Shown one piece after another: positions 25,304-33,397 of a stretch of 64,000 nt of DNA. This DNA comes from Streptomyces sp. CB01881 (GTDB lineage Bacteria; Actinomycetota; Actinomycetes; Streptomycetales; Streptomycetaceae). Under the pieces are notes generated by a model. The model was not told where the DNA came from, made no database searches, and saw nothing but the letters and a program-made list of their open reading frames with translations. The stretch is from contig NZ_CP026498.1 of NCBI RefSeq assembly GCF_002953255.1, forward strand, positions 80,728 through 144,727, read 5' to 3'. Every line of letters begins with the position of its first letter. Position 1 is the first letter of the stretch. Both the position numbers and the translations under genes were made by a program.

Positions 25304-25488
25304 GAGGTCTCCCTGGCGGGGCGGGTGGGCTTCGTGGCGAGGGTGGGGGCGCGGTGGGCGTGGCAGGGTGCGTGCGGCGGCGCGATCGGGTGCAAGCGGG
25401 TGCGTGCGGGGTGCCTGCGCGGGCTCGCGCACGGGAAACGGCGGCCCGAGGAGCGGCCGGGCGGAGCGGGTGCGGTGCCTTGCGTGTG

Positions 25489-25515
25489 CGAGAGCGCTTT
25501 CTGAGAGCGCTCTCA
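25489..25515. promoter_or_regulatory. Double LacI/CebR-type operator upstream of sugar importer operon
   Basis: TGAGAGCGCTCTCA at 25502-25515 is a perfect 14-base palindrome of the GAGCGCTC class recognised by streptomycete CebR-type repressors. Immediately before it, CGAGAGCGCTTTCT (25489-25502) is a second, imperfect copy. They lie about 190 bases before the binding-protein start. The LacI gene at 25755-26846 is the likely regulator. Confidence 0.75.
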
Positions 25516-25754
25516 AGCGCTGAGAGGAGCGTGCCGTGCGGTGGCGCAGCGGTCAAGAGGCTGAAACCCGAACGTAATCTCTGCGGTGCCCCGGGCCGGG
25601 CGTTCAGGAGGTGAAGACTACGGCGAGCACGGCGCCGAGGAGCGCGCCGAACACCGCGCCGAGGAGTGCGGGAAGGACGGCGCGGTGAAGCCCGCGCTCA
25701 AGACCACGCGTCCGAACCGGGTTGGGGGCCGGGGTGAGCCGGGCCAGGCCGGGC

Positions 25755-26846
25755 TCAGGCCGAGGCCCGCCGGACCAGGCGGGTCGGGGTGATCACCGAG
25801 GTCGGACCGCCGGCCCGCAGACCGGTCGCGGGCACCGACGCCGGGCCGGTCCCGTCGAGGCGGCGCAGCAGCAGGCGGGCCATCAGCCGGCCCATCTCCT
25901 CGATGTCCTGGCGCACCGTGGTGAGCGGCGGCTCGGTCCAGTCGGCGATCGACTCGACGTCGTCGAAGCCGACCACGGCGACGTCCTCCGGCACCCGGCG
26001 CCCCGCCTCGCGCAGCACCCGCAGCGCGCCCGAGGCCATCGCGTCGGAGGCCGCGAACACGGCGTCCAGATCGGGCCGGCGGGCCAGCAGTTCGGCCATC
26101 GCGCGGCCGCCGCCGTCGGGGGTGAAGTCTCCCTCGGCGACCAGCGCCGGGTCCCCGTCGGGCAGCACGTCGCGGTAGCCGTCCAGGCGGTCGAGGGCGG
26201 AGGTCTGGTCGAGCGGGCCGGTGATGGTGGCGATGGCGCCGCGCCCGAGCGAGCGGAGGTGGCCGACGGCCAGCCGGGCGCCGCCGCGGTTGTCGCTGTC
26301 CACGTACACGAGTTGGCGGTCGGACTCGGCGCCCGGCCAGCCCGGGCGGCCGCCCACCACGAAGGGCAGGCCGACCTTGCGCGCCATCTGGGGCAGTGGG
26401 TCCGGCTGGTGCAGCGAGAACAGCAGCGCGCCGTCCACGTGGCCGCCGGCCAGGTACCGGCCCACCCGCTCGTAGTCGTGCTGGTCCTCGACCATCATCA
26501 GCACCATCTGGTTGTCGGCGGCCGACAGTTCGCGGCCGATGCCGCGCAGGTGCTGGGCGAAGAACGGGTCGGAGAAGAGCCGGCTGCCGGGCTCGGCCAC
26601 CACGACGGCGACGGCGTGGTTGCGCCGGGTCACCAGGGTGCGGGCGGCCAGGTTGGGGAGGTAGCCGAGCTCCTCGACCGCGCGCTGGACCTTCTCCCGC
26701 AGCGCCTCGCGGACCCCCGCTCCCCCGTTCACCACCCGCGACACCGTGGCGCGTGAGACCCCCGCCCGCTCGGCAACCGACTCCAGCGTCGGGCGTGGCG
26801 CGGCCGGGTCGGCCTCGGCCGTGGGACGCGGCGTCTGCTCCGGCAC
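25755..26846 (-). CDS. LacI family transcriptional repressor of beta-glucan genes
   Basis: A 363-residue regulator, GTG at 26846 preceded by GAGAGGAGCCCACG. The helix-turn-helix reads LESVAERAGVSRATVSRVVNGG; the hinge is NLAARTLVTRR. The effector domain contains VVVAEPG, DPFFAQHLRGIGRELSA, VVGGRPG, DNRGGARLA and VAVVGFDDVESI, typical of CebR/BglR-like proteins. It lies upstream of the importer operon on the same strand. Palindromes TGAGAGCGCTCTCA before the importer and before the GH16 gene are its probable operators, with a short oligosaccharide as inducer. Confidence 0.9.
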   Translation of the reverse strand: MPEQTPRPTAEADPAAPRPTLESVAERAGVSRATVSRVVNGGAGVREALREKVQRAVEELGYLPNLAARTLVTRRNHAVAVVVAEPGSRLFSDPFFAQHLRGIGRELSAADNQMVLMMVEDQHDYERVGRYLAGGHVDGALLFSLHQPDPLPQMARKVGLPFVVGGRPGWPGAESDRQLVYVDSDNRGGARLAVGHLRSLGRGAIATITGPLDQTSALDRLDGYRDVLPDGDPALVAEGDFTPDGGGRAMAELLARRPDLDAVFAASDAMASGALRVLREAGRRVPEDVAVVGFDDVESIADWTEPPLTTVRQDIEEMGRLMARLLLRRLDGTGPASVPATGLRAGGPTSVITPTRLVRRASA

Positions 26847-26982
26847 CGTGGGCTCCTCTCGCTCGCGGACGGCCTGCCCCTGAGCCTAGTACGACGGTCG
26901 GACTGCATGACCTGACATGGGGTGATGTGCCGCATGCGCAGCGGCGGCGCCCAGTGGACCGGGCCGGTTCCCCGGTCCTCGT

Positions 26983-28098
26983 TCAGGCGGGCTGGAAGAA
27001 GGCGAGCATCTTCCGGCCGGCGCCCGGCGACGCCAGGACCTCCTGGACGTGCGCGGACTGCCGGCCGGCGGCGCTGGTCCGTTCGAACATCTCGCGTTCG
27101 AATTCCCTGACGGCGGCGGGGAGATCGCCCGGGTGCGCGGCCAGCGCGAGGCCGAGCAGCGCGCCGTCGAGCATGGCCATGTTGGCGCCCTGCCCCACCG
27201 GTGGCATCAGGTGCGCGGCGTCCCCGAGCAGCGTGACACCGGGTGCCGACGGCCAGGTCAGGCCGACCGGGAGGGTGGTGATCTGCCGCGGCAGGACCGT
27301 GTCGTCGCAGGCCGCGATCAGCGCGGTGACCCGTGGGTCCCAGCCGGCGAACAGGTCGGCGAGCCGCACCCGGGCGGCGGCCGGGTCGTGGAACGGGATC
27401 CCGCTGGTGGCGAGCCAGTCCTCGGCGGTGTTGTAGAAGCTGAGGTAGATGCGCACGCGGCCGTCGCCGTTGCGCTGCGCCGAGAGGGACTGTCCGTCGC
27501 CCAGCACCCAGTAGTTGCCGCGCCCCACCATCGCCGCGAGGCCGGGGTGGGTTCGGTCGATGTCGGGGATGCCGAGCTCGACGACGTTCTGGCCGGTGTG
27601 CGCCGGCCGGGCGTCGGTGAGCAGCGCCCGGACCCGGGAGTGCGCGCCGTCGGCGCCGACCAGCAGGTCGTACGTCGCACTGCCGCCGTCGGCGAAGTGC
27701 AGGTGCCCGTCGTCGGCGGATTCGAAGGCGTGCCCCCAGCGCACCGTGTGTTCGGGGAGGGAGTCCAGCAGCAGGTTGCGCAGATCGGCGCGGTCGACCT
27801 CGGGTCGGTCGAGCGGGGCGTCGTCGGGTGTGTCCTCCTGGAGCAGCAGGGTGCCATCCGGTTCGAGAAGGCGCAGGTCCTGGCCTTGGCGACGGGCGAT
27901 CGCGTGGAACCGGTCGATCAGGCCCGCCTCGCGCATCGCCTGCTGCCCGGTCCCGGCGTGCAGGTCGAGCATGCCGCCCTGGCCGCGCGCGGCGCGTGAT
28001 GGTTCACGTTCGTACACGACGGCGTCGACGCCGTTCACGTGCAGTACGCGGGCGAGGACCAGGCCACCCAGGCCGGCTCCGACGATGGCAATGTTCAC
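26983..28098 (-). CDS. FAD-dependent monooxygenase (PHBH/TetX-like)
   Basis: A 371-residue flavoprotein with a GTG start at 28098 behind GGGGTAGCC. The dinucleotide fold IAIVGAGLGGLVLARVL, the mid motif LLVGADGAHSRVR and the second FAD motif GVTLLGDAAHLMPPVGQGAN are clear. Proteins of this subgroup hydroxylate aromatic or polyketide substrates, or modify drugs as TetX does. It is divergent from a TetR-family gene with a perfect palindrome between them, a typical arrangement for a substrate-inducible detoxification enzyme. Confidence 0.88.
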   Translation of the reverse strand: MNIAIVGAGLGGLVLARVLHVNGVDAVVYEREPSRAARGQGGMLDLHAGTGQQAMREAGLIDRFHAIARRQGQDLRLLEPDGTLLLQEDTPDDAPLDRPEVDRADLRNLLLDSLPEHTVRWGHAFESADDGHLHFADGGSATYDLLVGADGAHSRVRALLTDARPAHTGQNVVELGIPDIDRTHPGLAAMVGRGNYWVLGDGQSLSAQRNGDGRVRIYLSFYNTAEDWLATSGIPFHDPAAARVRLADLFAGWDPRVTALIAACDDTVLPRQITTLPVGLTWPSAPGVTLLGDAAHLMPPVGQGANMAMLDGALLGLALAAHPGDLPAAVREFEREMFERTSAAGRQSAHVQEVLASPGAGRKMLAFFQPA

Positions 28099-28124
28099 GG
28101 CTACCCCGATTCGCCGTATCGGTC

Positions 28125-28137
28125 GATACACTGTATC
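28125..28137. promoter_or_regulatory. Palindrome GATACACTGTATC, probable TetR operator
   Basis: A perfect 13-base palindrome with a central C, between the divergent monooxygenase (start 28098) and TetR (start 28181) genes. This overlaps the expected promoters of both, the classic location of a TetR autoregulatory operator. Confidence 0.6.
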
Positions 28138-28180
28138 AAGCGATGTCACTGTAACACCCTGGCGATGTATTGTCGGCGGC

Positions 28181-28861
28181 ATGTTGGTGTGGGAGCGGCC
28201 GGAGCCGTCGGATCGACCGGTGCCTGCCCCGCTGAGCCGGGAGCGGATCGTCGGGGCGGCGATCCGGCTGGCCGACGCGGACGGCCTGGCCGCGGTGTCG
28301 CTGCGCAAGGTCGCCGCCGTACTGGACGTCGGGCCGATGCGGCTGTACGGCTACATCGCCACCAAGGAGGAGCTGCTCGACCTGATGGTTGATGCGGTGT
28401 ACGCCGAGATCCGCCCGGCCGGAGACAGCTGGCGGGAGGTGCTGCACTCCCTTGCCGAAGCCACTCGGCGGGCCGCTCACCGGCACGAATGGTTCGCCGA
28501 TCTGATCGGTGGGCGGCCGCAGCTCGGTCCGCACACGCTGGCCGGCGGGGAGGCCGTGGTGGCCGCGATGGGCGGTGTCGACCTGGACGTCACCGTGCCG
28601 GCGATCGCCGCGGTCAACGCGTACGTGGTCGGCGCGGTGCGCCGGGAGGTCACCGAGCGGCGCGCCGAGCGGGCCACGGGGATGGACAAGCAGCAGTGGC
28701 AGGCCGCCTTCGGGCCGTATCTGGAGCGGACCTTCGCAACGGGCCGGTTCCCCGCGCTGGCCACGGTCGTACGCGACGGCCCCCACCTGGACGCCGACCG
28801 GACCTTCCGGACCGGCCTCGACTTCCTCCTCGACGGCATCGAGGCCCGCATCTCGAACTGA
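28181..28861 (+). CDS. TetR family regulator (TetR_C type)
   Basis: A 226-residue protein, ATG at 28181. The helix-turn-helix is SRERIVGAAIRLADADGLAAVSLRKVAAVLDVGPMRLYGYIATKEELLDLMVDAVY, with the LYGYI/LYHYV-like recognition helix of TetR proper. The C-terminal half resembles the TetR_C ligand-binding domain (DLIGGRPQLGPHTLAGGEAV). It probably represses itself and the divergent FAD monooxygenase through the palindrome at 28125. Confidence 0.9.
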   Translation: MLVWERPEPSDRPVPAPLSRERIVGAAIRLADADGLAAVSLRKVAAVLDVGPMRLYGYIATKEELLDLMVDAVYAEIRPAGDSWREVLHSLAEATRRAAHRHEWFADLIGGRPQLGPHTLAGGEAVVAAMGGVDLDVTVPAIAAVNAYVVGAVRREVTERRAERATGMDKQQWQAAFGPYLERTFATGRFPALATVVRDGPHLDADRTFRTGLDFLLDGIEARISN

Positions 28862-29041
28862 CGTCCGGCCGAGGGCCCGCACCAACTCCGACCGCCGCAC
28901 CGGAGGGTCCTGGCGAACCGCTGAGAGCGCTCCCCTGCCCTCTCCTCCCCCCACCCGGGCTCCCCTGCCCTCTCCTCCCCCGCCCGGGCAGGCCGCAGCG
29001 GCGGCGGACGGTGCCCGTCCGCCGCCGCGCGCCACCCCGCG

Positions 29042-30565
29042 TCAGGTGGTGCTGAACGTGAACCAGTTGACGTTGACGAAGTCGGCCGGCTGGCCGCTGG
29101 TGAAGGTCAGGTAGACGTCGTGCTTGCCGGTGACCGCGCTGATGTTGGCCGGCACGGTGGTCCAGCTCTGCCAGCCGCCGGTGTTGGCGACGGCGAACGA
29201 GCCGACCGGGGCGCTGGTCCGGCTGTCCAGCCGGACCTCCACCAGTCCGCTGACGCCGCCGGCCGCACCCGAGGCCACCCGGGCCTTGAACTGCCGGGCC
29301 GGGGTGGTGCCGAAGTCCACACCCGGGTAGAGCGCCCAGTCCCCGTTGGCCAGGGCGGCGAGGTTCTGGCCACCGCCAACGTCCGTGGTGGTCTCCAGCG
29401 CCGCCCCCGACTGTCCGCCGTAGGCCTCGGCCTGGATGGTGCCGTACGCGCTGCCGGTGCCGCCGGGCGGCGGCGTGGTGGTGGGCGGCGGGGTCGTCGG
29501 GGGCTGCGTGGTCGGCGGCGGCGTGCCCGTACCCCCGGAGCTGTAGACCGCGACGTAGTCGACCAGCATCGGGACGCCGGAGGCGGTGCTCGCCGTCGGC
29601 GTGCGGTAGCCCGCCACCGGGTCCGGGAAGGCGCCGCCCATCGCGACGTTCAGCAGGATGAAGTGCCCGTGCGCGGTGGCCGCGTCCCAGCTGGCCGCGT
29701 CCATCTGCGCCGAGGTGACGGAGTGGTACTGCACGCCGTCGACGTACCAGCGCAGCTGCTGCGGGCTGACGGTGCGGTCCCACTCCAGTGCGTAGGTGTG
29801 GAAGTTGCCCTGGCAGGCGGAGCCCGGGCAGGCGTGCACGGCGCCGAGGCCGGTGGTCTCGTTGCACGGGCCGCCGGGGTTCCCACCGCAGTGCAGGGTG
29901 CCCCAGACCTGGTTGACGCCGTTGACGTTCTCCATCAGGTCGAACTCGCCGATGGACGGCCAGTTCCAGTAGTTGCCGCGGTACGGCGCTCCCAGCGTCC
30001 AGAAGGCCGGCCAGTAGCCGGCCGCGGCCGCGCCGGTCACGCTCGGCATCTGGATCCGGGACTCGATCCGCAGCTTGCCGCCGGCCGGCGGTTCGAAGTC
30101 GCTGCGCCGGGTCTCGATCCGGCCGGAGGTCCAGTTGCCGTTGGCGTCCCGGATCGGGGTGATGCGCAGGTTCCCGGCGCCGTCCTGGCGGAGGTTGGCG
30201 GTGTCGGCGGTGTACGTCTGGACCTCGCCGGTACCCCAGTTGGCGGCGCCGCCGGGGTAGCTCGTCCCGGTGTCGACGATCCAGTCGGCGCCGGAGGGCA
30301 GGGTGTTGGCGGCGCCGCCGAAGTCGTCGCTCCAGACGGTGGTCCAGCCGGCGGGGGCGGGCGGGACGGCCGCCGTGGCGGTGGAGCCCAACAGTGCGGC
30401 GCAGAGCGCGGTGGCCGCGCCGGCCGCCGTCAGGACGGTGGCCAGGGCCCGGCGGGGACGCCGTCGGCGGGTGGCGGTGGTGCTGGGCACGGTGGTGCTG
30501 GGCACGGTGGTTCTGGGCACGGTGGTTCTGGGCACGGTGGTTCTGGGCACGGTGCTTGCGGACAC
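29042..30565 (-). CDS. Secreted GH16 endo-beta-1,3-glucanase with C-terminal CBM6-like module
   Basis: A 507-residue protein. After a repeat-rich N-terminus (TVPRT/TVPST units) and RRRRPRRA, a signal peptide (about 40-66) leads to a GH16 domain (about 70-335). The catalytic motif is EFDLME, with Glu207 nucleophile and Glu212 acid/base. A Pro/Thr linker follows, then a CBM6-like domain (about 375-507: IQAEAYGGQSGAALETTTDV, NGDWALYPGVDFG, VNVNWFTF). The domain pairing is that of laminarinases. TGAGAGCGCTCTCA 47 bases upstream ties it to the LacI regulon. The start is uncertain because each repeat contains an in-frame GTG. Confidence 0.92.
   Translation of the reverse strand: MSASTVPRTTVPRTTVPRTTVPSTTVPSTTATRRRRPRRALATVLTAAGAATALCAALLGSTATAAVPPAPAGWTTVWSDDFGGAANTLPSGADWIVDTGTSYPGGAANWGTGEVQTYTADTANLRQDGAGNLRITPIRDANGNWTSGRIETRRSDFEPPAGGKLRIESRIQMPSVTGAAAAGYWPAFWTLGAPYRGNYWNWPSIGEFDLMENVNGVNQVWGTLHCGGNPGGPCNETTGLGAVHACPGSACQGNFHTYALEWDRTVSPQQLRWYVDGVQYHSVTSAQMDAASWDAATAHGHFILLNVAMGGAFPDPVAGYRTPTASTASGVPMLVDYVAVYSSGGTGTPPPTTQPPTTPPPTTTPPPGGTGSAYGTIQAEAYGGQSGAALETTTDVGGGQNLAALANGDWALYPGVDFGTTPARQFKARVASGAAGGVSGLVEVRLDSRTSAPVGSFAVANTGGWQSWTTVPANISAVTGKHDVYLTFTSGQPADFVNVNWFTFSTT
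30476..30550. repeat. Five 15-base tandem repeats within the 5' end of the GH16 gene
   Basis: The unit GGTGGTTCTGGGCAC (with a G variant in the first two copies) is repeated five times in direct succession. On the coding strand it encodes Thr-Val-Pro-Arg/Ser-Thr, so copy number changes keep the reading frame. Confidence 0.9.
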
Positions 30566-30611
30566 GGCGGGGCACCTCCGGGGGTGGGCGGACGTGGGGG
30601 CTCGGAGCTGG

Positions 30612-30625
30612 TGAGAGCGCTCTCA
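30612..30625. promoter_or_regulatory. Perfect LacI-type operator TGAGAGCGCTCTCA upstream of GH16 gene
   Basis: Identical in all 14 bases to the palindrome upstream of the ABC importer (25502-25515). It lies 47 bases before the annotated GH16 start, overlapping the likely promoter. Confidence 0.78.
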
Positions 30626-30727
30626 TCCGATGCGCACCACTGTCCCGCCCCCGAACGACTGCGGTCAAGAGGTGAAGTGACGAACTTCTGCCCTCGACCA
30701 ATGGGTTCATGCCTTGAAGCGAGTGAG

Positions 30728-30806
30728 GTCGACCGCCTTGCGTGGGGGTCGACCGCCTTCCGGGTGGGGCTGGCCGCCCTCCGAGCGGGGTTGACCGCCT
30801 TCCTGG
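30728..30806. repeat. Four imperfect 20-22-base repeats upstream of DUF1304/TetR operon
   Basis: Units begin GTCGACCGCCTTGCG, GTCGACCGCCTTCCG, CTGGCCGCCCTCCG and TTGACCGCCTTCC, each followed by a G-rich segment. The last unit supplies the TTGACC that could serve as a -35 element. Confidence 0.6.
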
Positions 30807-30837
30807 ACATGTGTCTATGATTAATGGACACTTGTCC
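30791..30837 (+). promoter_or_regulatory. Promoter with two inverted operator copies before DUF1304/TetR operon
   Basis: TTGACC (30791-30796) and TATGAT (30816-30821) resemble -35 and -10 boxes with 19-base spacing. GGACATGTGTC (30805-30815) and GGACACTTGTCC (30826-30837) form an inverted pair around the -10, as expected for binding of the TetR protein encoded in the same operon. Confidence 0.5.
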
Positions 30838-30853
30838 AGAAAGGAGCCCGTCC

Positions 30854-31216
30854 ATGGGCGTCGTGGCGAACACGCTGGTGGCCCTGGTGGCCGCGCTGCA
30901 CGGATACATCCTGGTGCTGGAGATGTTCCTCTGGGAGCGGGCGCCCGGCCGGGGCCTCTCCGGCTTCGACGCGCAGATGGCGAAGGCCACCGCCCCGTTG
31001 GCCGCCAACCAGGGCCTCTACAACGGCTTCCTGGCCGCCGGCCTGGTCTGGGGCCTGGCCGCCGGCGACCCCACGGGCTTCCCCGTCCAGGTGTTCTTCC
31101 TGTCCTGCGTGGTGGTGGCGGGCCTGTACGGCGCGGCGACCGCCAACCGTCGGATCCTCTTCGCCCAGGCCCTGCCCGGCGCCCTCGCGCTCGCCGCCGT
31201 CCTGGTCGCGCGATGA
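30854..31216 (+). CDS. DUF1304 family membrane protein
   Basis: A 120-residue protein starting at the ATG at 30854 after AAAGGAGCCCG. Four hydrophobic helices fit DUF1304: VANTLVALVAALHGYILVLEMFLW, LAANQGLYNGFLAAGLVWGLA, VQVFFLSCVVVAGLYGAAT and ALPGALALAAVLVA, with the family motif NQGLYNGFLAAGL. Function unknown. The stop overlaps the start of the downstream TetR gene (ATGA), so the regulator and the membrane protein are cotranslated. This suggests that the TetR protein controls it in response to a compound. Confidence 0.87.
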   Translation: MGVVANTLVALVAALHGYILVLEMFLWERAPGRGLSGFDAQMAKATAPLAANQGLYNGFLAAGLVWGLAAGDPTGFPVQVFFLSCVVVAGLYGAATANRRILFAQALPGALALAAVLVAR

Positions 31217-31767
31217 GCGACGCACGGGCCGACCGCACCCGGGCCCGGCTCCGCGCGGCCCTGCTCGCCGAGTGCGCCGAACGCCCGCTGGCCGAGGTCA
31301 GCGTGGCTGCCGTGGTCCGGCGGGCGGCCGTCGGACGGGCCACCTTCTACCTCCACTACGAGGACCTCCAGGGCCTCGCGGTGGACGCCTGCGCCGAGGT
31401 CGTCCGGGACGCCGTCGACGCCCTGCACGCCTGGCGCGGCACCCCCGACCCGGCCGCCCCGCCACCCGCCCTGGCCGCCTTCCTCACCGAGGTGGACCGG
31501 CACGCGGCGGTCTACCGCTCACTGCTCCTGCCCGGCGGCACCGGCCCGCTGGGCGACCTGCTCCACCGTCAACTCCGCGAACGCAGCCGCACCGAGCGGC
31601 GGTTGGCCGGCGCCCCGCATCCCGACCTGGTCGCCACCGCCGTCGCCGCCACCTTCAGCGCCCTGCTCGCCGACTGGCTCCACGCCCTGGTGCCGGCCAC
31701 CCCGGACGAGCTCGCGGCCCACAGCTGGCGCCTGCTGATCTCGCTCCACCGCACGCCGTTCGCCTGA
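31213..31767 (+). CDS. TetR family transcriptional regulator
   Basis: A 184-residue protein with the ATG overlapping the DUF1304 stop. The helix-turn-helix ALLAECAERPLAEVSVAAVVRRAAVGRATFYLHYEDLQGL is of the TetR/AcrR type; the C-terminal part (FLTEVDRHAAVYRSLLLPGG) resembles TetR_C_33-like domains. Likely autoregulates through the inverted pair at 30805-30837. A strong terminator hairpin follows 18 bases after the stop. Confidence 0.88.
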   Translation: MSDARADRTRARLRAALLAECAERPLAEVSVAAVVRRAAVGRATFYLHYEDLQGLAVDACAEVVRDAVDALHAWRGTPDPAAPPPALAAFLTEVDRHAAVYRSLLLPGGTGPLGDLLHRQLRERSRTERRLAGAPHPDLVATAVAATFSALLADWLHALVPATPDELAAHSWRLLISLHRTPFA

Positions 31768-31784
31768 GGTCCCGCGAGCCTCGG

Positions 31785-31814
31785 GGCCGCCCGTCCGGCG
31801 CCGGACGGGCGGCC
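31785..31814. terminator. Perfect 15-base-arm hairpin after TetR gene
   Basis: GGCCGCCCGTCCGGC (31785-31799) is followed directly by its exact reverse complement (31800-31814). Such long GC hairpins without a U-tract are the usual streptomycete terminator form. Confidence 0.7.
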
Positions 31815-31915
31815 TTCGCCCGCTGCCGCAGCGTCGCGACTTGCCTGATATCTTCGAGAATGCCGCAATTGTCCCGTGGCACTCGACCGTGCCGCCTGCA
31901 CTCCAGGAGCCCGGA

Positions 31916-32389
31916 ATGACCGGTCAGGCCCAGCCCATCAGCGCCGTCGCCCGCGAAGCACTGGAACGGGAGCGCGCCGGGCTGCGCACCGACCGCGAGA
32001 AGGTCGCCGCCACCCTGCGGGGCGGCGAGGAGGTGGGCGACCGGGCGGACCAGGCCGACGAGTTGCAGCGCGCCACGGAGGTCGACCGCCTGGACGCCCG
32101 CATCGCCGAGATCGACGGGCGCCTGCGCCAGGCCGCCGTGGCCGGCCCCCCGGGCACCGACGCGATCGGCGTGGGCAGCACCGTGCGGGTGCGGTTCGCG
32201 GACGGGACCGAGACCACCGTCCAGGTCGGCGAGCTCGCGGAGGCGCTGGACCGGACCCTGGTCACCACCGACAGCCCGCTCGGGCGCGCCCTGCTCGGAC
32301 GCCGCGTCGGTGAGACCGTCGGCTACGAGGCACCCACCGGGCCGACGACCGCCGTCGTGCTGTCCCTCGGCGACGGAACCGGAGCGTAG
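31916..32389 (+). CDS. GreA/GreB-family elongation-factor-like protein
   Basis: A 157-residue protein, ATG at 31916 behind CCAGGAG. The N-terminal coiled coil (about 8-75: REALERERAGLRTDREKVAATL, VDRLDARIAEIDGRLRQA) and C-terminal FKBP-like half (GVGSTVRVRFADGTETTVQV, TDSPLGRALLGRRVGETVGY) have Gre-factor architecture. The tip of the coiled coil has EEVGDRADQADELQ in place of the canonical acidic pair region, so RNA cleavage stimulation is not assured. Additional Gre-like paralogues are common in streptomycetes and may act as stress-linked polymerase modulators. Confidence 0.85.
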   Translation: MTGQAQPISAVAREALERERAGLRTDREKVAATLRGGEEVGDRADQADELQRATEVDRLDARIAEIDGRLRQAAVAGPPGTDAIGVGSTVRVRFADGTETTVQVGELAEALDRTLVTTDSPLGRALLGRRVGETVGYEAPTGPTTAVVLSLGDGTGA

Positions 32390-32476
32390 CGAGGCGGAAC
32401 GGGCGGCAAGGCCGGCGAGGGACCCTACGACGACGAGGGCATCGAGGCCGGCGAGGGCGGCAGCGCAGCCTCCCGG

Positions 32477-33127
32477 TCACCCCGTGACGATGCCGGTCAC
32501 GAGATTGATGGTGGTGGCAAGGATGCTCGCCCCGAACACGTAGGACAGCAGGCAGTGCCGGAGGATGACCGCCCGCAGCCCGGAGCTGGAGACGCTGGTG
32601 TCGGAGACCTGGTAGGTCATCCCGAGGTTGTAGCTGAAGTAGAGGAAGTCGCTGTACCGGGGCGGGTCGTCGGTGTTGAAGTCGATCCCGCCGCCGGCCG
32701 CCCCGCCCCCGGCCGGCAGGTAGTAGATGTACGCGTAGCGGGTGGCGTACATCAGGTGCAGTGCCGCCCAGGAGGCGAACACACCGCAGAACGCCGTCGC
32801 GGCCGCCGCCTGGGTCTCGTCCGACCTGCCGACCAGCAGCAACGCCACGATGCCGGTCAGCCCGCACAACGCGGCCGCCACGACGACGAGTTCCTCGACG
32901 ACGGGCCGGAACTCCTCGCGCCGCGCGTTGCGGTGGGTGGCGTCGGCGTCCATGGGCCACAGGACGCACCACCCCGCCACCACGAAGACCGTCTCCGCCG
33001 AGGCGATGCCCGCGAGGATTCCCAGCGCGGTGCTGGCCAGCGCGCCGACGACGGCGCCGGCCACCGCACCGACCACCGCCGAGCAGGCGAGCCGGGGGAC
33101 GGCGGGGAGCACCAGGCGGTGGTACAT
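32477..33127 (-). CDS. DUF1345 family membrane protein
   Basis: A 216-residue integral membrane protein, ATG at 33127. About five hydrophobic segments; the family landmarks are [40 protein letters not shown] and [14 protein letters not shown]. The family has no established function and often occurs as a single gene. A Gly/Ala-rich insertion ([16 protein letters not shown]) lies in the loop before the conserved segment. Confidence 0.88.
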   Translation of the reverse strand: MYHRLVLPAVPRLACSAVVGAVAGAVVGALASTALGILAGIASAETVFVVAGWCVLWPMDADATHRNARREEFRPVVEELVVVAAALCGLTGIVALLLVGRSDETQAAAATAFCGVFASWAALHLMYATRYAYIYYLPAGGGAAGGGIDFNTDDPPRYSDFLYFSYNLGMTYQVSDTSVSSSGLRAVILRHCLLSYVFGASILATTINLVTGIVTG

Positions 33128-33397
33128 GGAGGGCCTCAGGACGCAGGAACGGTCAGCGGTGGAGCAGGGGGTGGAACAGCGCGGGCGGGGAGGACAGCGT
33201 CAGCGTATCCGCGTGGGTGTCCCGGCGCGGACCCGCCGCACGGAGGGAGAGAGGGACGGAGCGAGCGAGCGAGGGTGCACCCCTGCGAAGGGCCCGGTAC
33301 TGCCCACGGAGTCGAATGGCGTGGCCGGACCAACGGGCATAGCCTGCCCGAAAGTGCCGTTCCGTCCCCTCATGCCCGCTTCGGAGGGTTGAGTGTC

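Noticed and set aside
25610..25700. Hydrophobic reverse-strand stretch ending LLGAVFGALLGAVLAVVFTS with a stop
   Set aside because: Looks like a small membrane protein tail, but no ATG, GTG or TTG start in frame was found between it and the LacI gene, so no gene is called.
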